A DNA stretch of 64,000 bases from Brugia malayi (lineage: Eukaryota; Nematoda; Chromadorea; Rhabditida; Onchocercidae), in contig NW_025062479.1 in NCBI RefSeq assembly GCF_000002995.4, positions 14,628,721 to 14,692,720 of the forward strand. The letters run 5' to 3'. The notes under the pieces were generated by a model. That model saw nothing but the letters and a program-made list of their open reading frames with translations. It did not search any database and was not told the origin of the DNA. The translations under genes and the position numbers were made by a program. This document shows, in pieces, positions 25,471 through 36,900 of the stretch (position 1 is its first letter; each line of letters begins with the position of its first letter).

Positions 25471-28400
25471 TCATTGTTTAGAACTATAAACTGAGATAAA
25501 AAATAACAAGTAAGATATTTTTACCAAAGGAAAATTTCGGAAATAGTATTGTCCTACACATTGCTGATAAATTCTGAATAATCTGGTATGTTCACGAAAC
25601 ATTTTTTTGTGTCCTTATTTTATTGTAAAGGATAATTTACAACCAACCATTTCCATTAATTGATTCATGTGAGAAGCTAAGACTGGCTGTTTGCACTGAT
25701 CGACCACCTCCCGAATCTAAAAACATTTCTCACATCAGTTAGTTACTATTAGCTTATAGCATTATGAATTAATTCAGTACCATTTTCTCCGCATGATAAA
25801 TCCATCACACTTTGTTGTTGAGAACAGAACTGCATCTCCATATTTTCTCCAGTATTGTTTGAAGCTTTATCCAAAGATGTCTACAAAAATTTAATACTCA
25901 GATGAAAAATATATTAACTTTAATTTTGATTAACAAGGCTGGCTAAAGATCTGAAAATCTGGACGCCTAATTTATTGATATCAATTGATTTGCGAAAGAA
26001 GATTGAACATCGAAGGGAATAGACTTATTTGTGGAATTCCATCGCGGTCTAAAAATATCATATGTGATAAAAAAACCACCAACATAATAATTAGTATCCT
26101 TGATGACCCATATTATACAATTAAAAAATGTAATCCACCCTCTGCTTGTAACACTTACCAGGTTTCTCGCACTACTGAAAAATTCTACACCAAAAGTTTC
26201 TAAAGTTTCAGCCATTAAGAGATGGCATAAAGCACTTTATTAGAATATTATTGATAAACTGCATAAGATAGATTTTTTTTATCCTTCAAAAAAAGTTTTT
26301 TTAAACAAAAAGATCACCAAAAAAGACAGCAAGAAAAAGTAGAAAAGTCCTTCAATTAAATTTGAAAGAAAAAAGAGCAATTTTAGAGCATACCTCTGCA
26401 AAGCAAGCACTATTAGTATTATTCGTAGTTTGTTCACTGAGTCTGTCGCGTCTTTTAAAAACGAAACACTGCTCTTCGTCGTTGTTTCCTTCTAAAATCG
26501 ATTCTATGAATGTCATGTATAAATTTCAGTTGTACCGAACGAATAAACTGCTACCTTGCTGAAAGGTTACAACTTTGACAGACTGCTTTATTCCAGGGAC
26601 ATCTGCTTTGTTGGAGCTATAAGACCTTTCATTCTGAACAATAGTTTTACAGTGTTCTGCAGTAGAAAGATGCGCATTCCACGTATCATTCCGTGCATTA
26701 TGTGTTTGTGATCTACCAGTAGTTAATTTTGGCAAATGCTGATAGGTGTTATCAAAGTTGCTTGATGAAGCTTGATCGACATGGTGTTCCGAATCGAAAT
26801 TTGGGTTATTTTGAAAAGAATTAATCCATTTTGATGTTTCATGTTGATTAGTGGCTCCTAGTAACTGCTCAAATCGAAGATCAGTTGATGAAGGTCCTTT
26901 CAAATCATCTAACAATTTGAATTCTTGATCAAAAAAATTCGTTCTAAGTCTGCGAATTTTTTCCGAAATATTACTACATCTGTCATCATTAGTGCCTGAA
27001 ACAAGCATTATTTTTTTGAAACAGAGCAAAGACAAAATTAAAAACCAAACAGCCTAATGAGGCGGTTTACTTACCTGCAAAATTCTTTTACTAAAACTTC
27101 TGTATTTCAAGCCCTCCTATCGAGGAAACTAGCTTCACAGAAAAGAAAAAAAAAAGACTATAAGTTCAAATACCTGATAATAATGGACGCTTTTTTTGCA
27201 AATTGTCTTCTCTTACAGCGGCGATACGCAGAGGTATTGGAGAAGTGGGTGGTTTTGGTGGTATATTTTCACAAGTACTAATAGCATCAGACATAGTCTC
27301 AGGTAGTATATCTAAAATAAAGTCATTTATTTATTAAACAAAAAATTTATATATGACAAGTGATAATAAGAGTTTCTACGGAAATCAAAATTAATAAATT
27401 ACTATCTTCAAGCCTTTAAAATACAACTGATTTTTTGTAGCTTAGTAGCTTAGTATTTTTTGTAGCTTAGTATCCTTCCTCATTGATTGTGAAAATGATT
27501 TGATTCCTTATTTCAGAGAAAATTTTTTTAACTACGTTTAAAGATATAACAAACCATGAATTACACAAGATGTTGACGGGATAACTTGACTATCGGATGA
27601 TGGCTGATTAGGCGATGCTGCTGAGATTTGTAACTGCAACTAAGAATAATGCTAATTACAAAGAGAATTATGAACAACCAAGAAAACAAAAAAAGGGATG
27701 TCTACAGTCAAGATATTAGGATTGCTATCCCAACAGATTATAATCCATGTATTTCACAACAAATTATCTAGATATTGAAGTTATACGAATAACATTAAGA
27801 AGGAAATTATTCATTTTTGGAGAAAAACTGAACTGTTTCATAATCACTACCACCGATCGATGAATAATAATGTTCTCGAATCGGTCCACAACCATCATTT
27901 CTAACCGATTGAGGTGCATTAAACTCATTCAGCCGCTGTCGAATAGCATCAACACTTTCTCTTACCGTTATGTAACGATATGATGGACTTGTCTAAAGTA
28001 TAAGACTCAAATCCAGTTAATTTTGATCAGACAATCCGAAAAATCATCCAAATCTTGTTGCCACCGCCTTTTTCATAAGCTAAATTATATACTAAATTAC
28101 AAGTTAGTTTTGTAAAAGCCACATAAATGCAGAAAAGTACGCTGGCTTTCCTGTTTAAGACTTAAGATGTTCATTATCAATGTAAGATTTTAAGTTCTAC
28201 TCAAGTAAAAATTTTCACGAAAGAAATAATTGCCTTAATTTTTAACAACACTCACCTTGTCACTTCCACTTGAAACATACTCGACGGCGAAATCATTCGA
28301 GGGCAAGGGTCGATATGTGGATGTTCGTCGAATCTAAAATGTATTCATATTTACCAAATCTTATTTATAAGCTTAAAAACTTTTATACACATTAAGTGTT

Positions 28401-31400
28401 TACAATCATTCAGCTAGCAATTCAAAGACAGTACTTCTAAAGTATCTTATGACTTTAATTAATTTTGATGCTAACTCTTTCAATATAGCGTGGGAAAAAT
28501 AAAGTTAGAATGGGCCCACAGAAGCAAAATGTCTAAACATTTATACAAATTGTGATGATATTGTGCTGTTTGGTAGCCGATGATTCAATGTAAAAAAAAC
28601 TAGAAGGGAAAATTTTAGAAAAAATCGAACGACCAGACAGTTTTATAAACAAAACCAACAAAATTGCATGTCCTTAGAAGTGATTTTTAAGAAGACAACA
28701 TAATAAAAGTTTAGACTTCACAAGAATTAATGTAGTGACAGCCGGACATCTGTTATAACATCGGATTTTCTAGGATAAAAAAGATTGTAAGAATATTAGG
28801 CAAAAAAAGAGAAATTCATGGTGGTCAAATGATTATGCCTAAAGCTGTACATAAAGATATATAAAACTTACTCGTGAATAAAGATGATCAAGAGTTCGAT
28901 TTTGTCCTTGCGAGTTAGCAAAATAGCGTGACGGTTCCGTATTAATGCTTTCTCTTACATGGCTATACCCAACGTCATAATTCGTTTCGCCACCTGTGTG
29001 ACTTGCTATTGAGCTAAAAAACAGGAAAATTTATATAAACTTTAATTTCTCAATGACTTTGTTCAGTTATAAACACATATGAATAGCTAACCAGGTCATA
29101 CATTCAATTTGGTTTTCTGTGTTATTTAAAAAAAATCAAATGTCAAGGACAGTAAATAATATTTCCTTTCCTAAGATATTTGTTTCTAATTCCGAAATTT
29201 CTTCAGCCATATGTGAAGCCTGTTTAACAAAAAAGGGGTCAAGTAGGATAATTACATCGTTGCACGGATGGACCAGCACCTTTATTTTGCACTGTTATTC
29301 AGACGGCAGTGATAGTAATTTCCAATAATTATAATTCTTAGTAAAAACAATTAAAAAACTTATACTATTGGAGGATATTCAATAAATAAAAAAGTTTTGA
29401 TTATAATAAAACATTAATTACACAAACCTGTACGGGTCTTCGCTAACACCTGCATAAATCTGTGAAGTACTCTGATAAAGTACATCATCAGTAGCGACTA
29501 TTGGTTGATTTTGATTTTGTGGTGCAAAACTAGGATAATCATATCGTTTCACAGATGGACCACCATTTCCTAACTAAAATGTTTTTTGTTTCTATCACAT
29601 TTGCAGCTAAAGTGATTGATTCATCCATCACTATTCACAAACAGCAGTTTAAAATATGAGTGAAGTTCAGTGACCTAAATTTGATCATTTAGACTTACTC
29701 TCTTTCTTACTACTTAAATTTATACAACAACAAGCCAAAACGTATATGATATAAGAAAAAAAACGTAGCACTTATAATTATATTGTTTCTTGAAGTCAAA
29801 TAAAAGTAATCATTAGCCTTCGAATATAAAGGATCCATATCAATAGATTCATAAGTTGGGTTTGCTGGTCCTTCACCATACAAAAATGAACCGTTTCGAC
29901 CGACTGCAGGCATTGAATGACCCATTGTTGAATATAATGCGCTTGCATTTTTATTTTCAAGTCGTGCCGATAGTTCAGGCAATCTAAAAGTTATGATAAT
30001 AACAACAAAACAGCAATGCAATGGGACAAGAAATTTTTTCCGAATATTTTCTGCAGAGAAGTTTTCAATTATTTACAGTCTAAAAATAAAGCACTAGGTT
30101 CAATCTGTAATACTACGAAAAACATTAGATGAAATTAAAATATGACGATCGATAGGAAATGATACATAGAACAGAAAGATGAAACTGATTTATGAAACTT
30201 ACTGGGCCAATAAATTCATCAAATCATGAAAAAAGAAGTTACTTTGGTAAGGCTCGCTTCACTGCAGCAGAAGAATGAGGAATTGGTGCGGAAAGACGAT
30301 GAACTGATCGCTCATAAGAAGCCGAAAAATAAAGAAATGAATCGAGACAACATGAACTTTGCATAAATTCTGCATGGGTCAAATTCACTGATGTATGTAA
30401 TACTTAAATAATTAGCTAATAATTAATTCACAAATGAAATTGTCAATATTACAAATCTTCGCTTAGATGAAACAAACCAAGCTAGGACAAGAAAGACGAC
30501 TGGGATGATGACGCTGTGATCCATTAGTTCTATTTCTACAAACAATTGTTGAAAAAGCGACATCAGCAGTTGGTGTTGTAGCAATTTCTCCATATGGATT
30601 TTCCTTCCTGAAATTCCAATACAAACTGTAAAAAAAAAATAGTACAAATCAAAGTCACTACAGGAATTAGTTGCAGAAAATTAAATAAAGTCAGTGATAT
30701 TTAATTCTCACATATACACATATGATTTTTTATTTCTTGCACTCTAATATCAAATAAATATAAATGCATACTCCGCTGTTCTCTTGCTTTATTCTTTATC
30801 ACATTTTATCTTACAAAGCAAAAATATTACTGCTCTACATCATATATTATACTATTGATCCACCCACATTACATTACTCATTAAACTGAACATATCTTAT
30901 ATGCAACGACAGCATAAAATATAGTAAAGTAAATTGGGAAATGTATAAGTGAGTGTAATTGCTATTAAATTAAGGAAAAAAGCTTACTTTTTCGTATTTC
31001 GGCAACAGTGTGTTGATACACAGAGTGTTAGCAGTGAAACCATAGTGCTTACCGAAAAGATCTAGAATTAAATATAAGATAAATGTGTGTAAAACATGGA
31101 TATAGCGAGTCAGTAATACTCACTGTTCATTTTTTACCTTAATTTTGGGAAGAAAGCTAAAATCAACAAAAGTTTTATAGGATGGTAAACTGAAATATAT
31201 CCAAGTTTCTTTCAACAACTGCCGAAATCTTCACGTAATGCACAAGGATCAAGCATAAGAATTTAAACGAAACAAAATAAAATTTAACAATCTCACAGCG
31301 ATGATAATATGCGGCCAAACAAATAATGTTGGTTCAGCTACCGGAGTTTGGGATGTCAATAACATATTGGAATCATCGATGCCTTACTCTTGTCTCGACA

Positions 31401-33451
31401 CCTACAACAGGAAAATCAATTTTAGAACTAATAAAAAAGACAAATATAAACAACGAAACTTTTCATCTACAGAAAAAATCAACAAAAAAAGAAAAAAAAG
31501 AAACAAGTTAACAATGAAATACTCAGAAATGTGTAATCATCCACTAAAATTTCCACTACAAAGCTCATTCGAGTAAACTATTCGATGAAATAACCAAAAA
31601 AATTGTTTTGTATTAAAATAAAAAATAAAAATTAGTTTTTATATTTCACTTTCATAAATTCGAATAAATTATATCCTAGAAAATCTCTCAATCAACATCA
31701 CTGGAAACAGAATGAATGCACCATTTGTTCCTGCTGATGATACACCAGTTTCGTTCTATCAAATTTTGTACAATTTCACAGTTAGTCTTGAGAGAAAATA
31801 AAGTTAAAATTTGGACAAAAATATTACAAAAAGTTTTTTTTTAGCGATCGAATCCCTAACCAATTCCATATTTGTGCAAGATAATAACGTTGCTGATATT
31901 TTGTCAGCAAAATCTTTAAAATCCGGAGGAACTACCAGAACAACTTTTAAAAAAATATTAAATAAAAAAATATTGGTAAGAAGTATGACAATACATTAAT
32001 AACACACTACTACTGCGCGTAAATTTCATAAGCAAAATAGGAACTACTATTTGCTTATCAGTAAACTTTTTGACGGATTATAAATTAATCCATAAATTAA
32101 TCAGAACTTGAAGTTGAAAAGAAAACCTAGATATTCCCCGTAGAGGCAAATTGCATACTGGATAAATTCTACAAAACATAGATTTAATATTTCCAATAAA
32201 AAGTTTGAATAAAAATATGTGTGAAAAACTTGAATATTTACAATCCCTTATATCAGCGTAAAAATTAATCCTAATCGGATGACCTGTTAACATACAAAAA
32301 TTTTCCTCGATTTCTTTGACAGTAATTCCAAACAAAAATTAGTTTTACTTCCAGTTGAAATTTTATGATGTGAATGGTTTGGTAAAAATAAATATAAGAA
32401 TTTCCAAGTGTCACATTTAGAAATGTCACAGTGAAAAAAGAAAAAAGACCCCAAAACCAAACGTAGATAAGTAAAAAACCAATATGACCATGTTGATAAG
32501 CATAATTTATTAATGCCTTGTTTACTCTACTCAATATCGTAAATTAAATTTCCAGTAATGTATGATCATTAGTACCACTTAAATATAGATCAATTCACAA
32601 CAACGTCCCATCTCTCTTCATACCAGTCACTGCATCTTTTCTCTTGCATATTGCAGTATATTTAGAAATGCAAATTCTAAATATTATAGTTAGGTGTTAA
32701 CTGACACAAATTATCTTTTCCTTTTGCAATCCTTATATCATCTCATCTTGATACCCTACCCAGACGCTTTGACACCTCAACTTCCCCTTTTTGACAGAAT
32801 TTTTACAACCGGTTTACTTGCTGAAACGTCCCAAACAGGATAACGCTGATAGTCGATTCTCTACTTCCATCTACACATTGTATACGACAATAACTGGTTG
32901 ATTAAACTCTTCAATAATCTTTTACTTCAGGTCAGACATATCAGTAATTAAAACATGGACTATTGAAATTTACTGAAATGAATAAATCCTTTTCTGTCAA
33001 TGAAACCTCCTTAAGTATCCTCAGTGTCAATTAACCCAAAGGCATATTATTAGCATCGAATCTGAAAGTATATTGTATCGGGAATGTTATATACAACTAT
33101 AAGAACCAAACATAGCTATACGTCTCTCGAACTGATAAAAGGAAAACTATTCCTATAACCGTAGCTCGCTATTGTATCCAGTTCCCGTGGATATATTCCG
33201 AAGTAAACATATCCTGAAATTTATACGAACAAATAAGGACAATTAAAAACAGCCATTAATGTGCAAAAGGTGATAACCCTACTTCAATAACGACAGATCC
33301 CCCAAGAAAACTGGAAGCAGAAGCAAAAGCGTAATAGGCTACACCATAAACGTCAAAAAACAATTGTCACAAACACAAACAGGTTCATTCCAAATGTAAA
33401 ATTTAATGAGAAAACTAGTACTGACAAAAAACGAGCAATTAAGATATCCAT
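25471..33451 (-). CDS. Tyrosine-rich single-pass membrane protein, family not recognised
   Basis: Exons, all phase-consistent (796 aa): 33422-33451, 33283-33338, 33160-33213, 33036-33061, 32818-32870, 32624-32642, 32242-32283, 31861-31943, 31702-31755, 30988-31061, 30478-30607, 30243-30310, 29772-29983, 29699-29712, 29428-29573, 28872-29013, 28256-28333, 27834-27992, 27555-27639, 27174-27311, 26555-26995, 26394-26491, 25781-25880, 25648-25716, 25471-25490. Residues 1-22 form a signal peptide (ITLLLLLPVFLG). An ectodomain of about 110 residues has NIS and NET glycosylation sequons. One membrane span (FILFPIFSVSTMVSLLTL) runs into CVSTHCC and a basic KKK stop. The cytoplasmic tail of about 640 residues has about 20 tyrosines (ENPYGEI, NPTYESI, TLDHLYSR, YRYITV, SDYETL) and a proline stretch NIPPKPPTSPIP. 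The architecture suggests a receptor or transmembrane adaptor recruiting SH2, PTB and SH3 proteins. Tail exons are well supported; ectodomain exons are short and inferred. Confidence 0.6.
26159..26200 (-). other. Possible extra cassette exon of the Tyr-rich protein gene
   Basis: An open stretch ending EFFSSARNL is followed by a strong GTAAGT donor and leaves phase 0, which suits the next exon at 25880. Its upstream acceptors need an incoming phase of 1, while the preceding exon leaves phase 0 at its best donor. A weaker GTGCTT donor inside that exon would fix this. Direct joining of 26394 to 25880 is also in frame, so this would be an alternative exon or a decoy. Confidence 0.25.
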
Positions 33452-33999
33452 AAACCGAGAATATGGTTCGCTTTTAGTGTTGCCTTCAATAAAATTTTAC
33501 ATTAAGGATATATTCAAATTCATTTCATGTAAACATTCATAGTATATGCGGGTAATTACGAACTTAAGCAAAAGAATGAAGCTACAATTTCTGATTGCTA
33601 TTCAGAATAAAAAGAAACAACTGGGTGACACGAATATTCGAGCAATAATTAATCTTCAGATTGCCAAAGTTCTTTTCTAGTCCTGCTTTTCTATGCCATT
33701 AAGCAAAAAAACATTCAAACAGTGCATGCTACCATAATGTTCTACAAAGCTCAAAAATACCGCAGTGCATCATAACGGGTCTTGACCTGTCAACAAAAAG
33801 CAGTAGTTACCTGTAGATGGGAAAATACATATGTTTTTAACACATAATGGATGAAACTGATTGTTTCACGCAAAACAAGTAGGAAATTATAATTATTCAT
33901 CAAACCAAAGAAAAAAAAAAAAAAAAAAACAAGTTGAAAAAAAGGAAAACACAAAGAACGATCATTTGGAAAAGACAGCGACGGCAACGCAGCCTTAAT

Positions 34000-36900
34000 T
34001 CATTCATTCGGTTTTTGTTCTTCCTTCACAACTACCGTTTGCTCGTTACCTTCTTGATCGTCCACGCCAGCATCCGATGTCCATAGTGTAAGGTTGTCAC
34101 GAAGGAGCTGCATGATTAATGTACTGTCCTTGTAGGAATCCTCGTTTAGGGTGTCCAATTCAGCAATTGCATCGTCAAATGCCTGTAAACAAAATTCAGG
34201 AAAATATAATGCAAGAAATGATACCTACTTACATCATTGGGTTATTGTAACGAATGTGGGCATATCTCTTGCAGTAAAACTGAAACACCTTCGCAACGAA
34301 AAAAATGAATTTTACTGAACTTAGATTGGGAGAACAAAGGAGCTCCAAATGAATAAAATCTCCAAATTAGATACTCCGAGCAGATGACAAAGTGGCACAA
34401 ATCAATTTATACCTACAAGTGTATCTGATTGACAGATCGAGGGAATGAAGCAGAGGGAAACAATGAAACACCAATTAATGATAATATAGACATTACAGAT
34501 GTACTACTACCTTCGATACAAGATTTATAAGAAGACTGCTAAAAGCATCTAAACCGCCATTAGCATTTCATTGTGAGGAGCATCCTTAATGTGAAAAGGT
34601 AACCGAGCTTAGTTTGTCTTCTAGTTATTTGGTCCAATTCAGGAAAATAACTATTACCACTACTCAACTACCAATTTTGTGCACATGTGTTTAATTGAAT
34701 TCCCTCCATAAGAACAATGAATAAGTCCCGAGAAACACCACAAATTGAAAAGAGAATGCAGCGAAGAGAAAAAAGCGCATGCATGGATGTTAACACTCGC
34801 ACACTTACAAATCACACTCAATGGAATCTTCCAATACTCTACCCGGCGACATCAAAACACATTATACAGAATGAGGAAAAAAAAACCGCTACACTATTCG
34901 TGTAACATGCACACGTAATTTGATGTTTGTAGATAAGTCTACCAACCCGTTCCTCACTATGATAGTTGAACTAACAAGACGTGTAAAATTTAATTTATGC
35001 CATTACTTTTCTAGATGTTTCAAATCGTATTGTCTTTCTGTTTTTCAGTTCCAGTAAGAACAGTTAACATGATTCTACTAAACTTGAAGCACATAATTGC
35101 CACTCCCTCCAATGGAATAACCAGCATCAAAATGCCTCGAATTTAACTACCATAGACTACATTAGATCTGTGTCAATTTGGAAATGCATATGCAGATAAC
35201 TTTTAATGAAAAGACCTAAAACCTATTGTAACTTGATGTTAATTCACATACCCACACATGCATTTTCGGAAGCAAAAGCGATTATTCTACGTGCTTTGAG
35301 GCCCTCAACACTTCAATTTTTCCGTGCTACCCAGAACGGTGGATTTCGGAGATCTATAAGCAAATCAACGAACTGCCTGTCCAAACTCCCAAACAGAATG
35401 CAAAACCGAAATTCCTGAAGAAATAAGGTTCGGTTCCCGCTTTCTTTAAATTAAAGAATTGCTAATGAATTGTTAACGCAGTATTGCTAATCAGTTAGCA
35501 ACTACCTTCTCAGCAGAAGCATTTCGGACCGTAACTACATTGTATAAAGCACTGTTCCACCGAAAAAAAAACCCACTTTACGGTCCTCAATTTTCTGCAT
35601 ATAAAGGTAACGGGAAATCAACAGTATAATTTAAATGTAAGGGTAGCAAAGAGAGCCTCAGGCGGCAGCAGCAATATGTATTTATCAAGTGTCGGCCGAA
35701 CAATAAATCGGAACATTCAATGTTTCGGCGACCGGCACTTTACAGGATCCTGCCCACCTGTTTGGCGAGTTGACATGCACGATCGGGGCTCGATGAAATC
35801 TCGTAGAAGAAGACACTATAATTTAGAGCGAGGCCCAAACGAACTGGATGGGTAGTCGAAAGTTGTGCCTTGGCAATCTCAAGTGCCTCCGAGTAGGCTC
35901 TCTGACCCGCATCCGCCACCGCTGAAACAAACATAAACCAACCATTCGAGTGGCAATAATATAAAATGAACCCGTCTTCACGCACCTGTTTAGCAAGTCG
36001 ACAAGCCTTTTCTGACGCATTCAGTATCTCGTAGTAGAATACCGAAAAATTGAGTGCAAGCCCAAGCCGGATCGGATGTGTGGGATGCATTGTGTCATTT
36101 GCGATATCGAATGCTTCGCGGTAGGACTGCTCTGACCTCGCCACTACCACTAAATAGAACAGAGAACCACCGGTCAGCAGCAACAAACTCAAACTTCAAC
36201 TCCTATTCCTCAGCATGGCAACAGGCGCATATTCTCAACGAACGAAAACCTATTTCAACGAATGCGACAGTTCCAAATACCCAAGCTTTTCTGAGGTTAC
36301 GAATTAAAATGTTCAAACTACAACTACGATTGTTGTTGGGACAAAAATGCTTGATCCATCACGGCGCACCGTTATGGCATAACCAATTTGTCGGTCTTTT
36401 ATCGACCAATCACATGCTAGGCTCTATATTCACGCATATCGATCAGATAAATCTGATCACTGCATGTCTTGCATGTAAACAATTTTGTCCTCGTACTGTA
36501 CAATCTTCTTTGCGTTTAAACTAATACTAAAAGAAAGAAATATTAAATTTGATAATTACAAGTTATGCTTACTTTCGCGATCATCTCCACTTGCAACTTC
36601 GGCCAGATATCGGTAGTAGTCACCCTTCATTTTCAAGTAGAACACTTTCGACTCTGGGTTACCTGCTTTCGGGATGAGGTATTTGTCCAGCAGATTCTGA
36701 AATAGATATTCTTCTGTCTAGGCTTAAAACAATTTGTTTAACTTTATGTTAGTGTTTTCATTGATAATCGGAAACTTACAATGTGTGTGCACACCCAATT
36801 TTTACAAAGCATGCTCTCTTCAGAATTTCTCCGTAGAATTTACCTTAACACAGCACACCAAAAGGTAATTTAAATGAATACCAAAACATCCTGACAAATA

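Noticed and set aside
30423..30647. Minus-strand frame with a hydrophobic stretch (VIIPVVFLVLAWF) suggesting a membrane segment
   Set aside because: It is a +1 shadow of the ENPYGEI exon. Only that other frame joins both neighbours in phase.
31297..31364. Possible start exon with ATG just upstream of the membrane span
   Set aside because: Its outgoing phase runs into a stop in the next exon, while the chain through 31702-31755 joins cleanly.
36054..36524. 156-codon plus-strand ORF
   Set aside because: It is the antisense shadow of 14-3-3 exon 5a continued into intron sequence. The minus-strand reading is an unmistakable 14-3-3 exon with proper splice sites.
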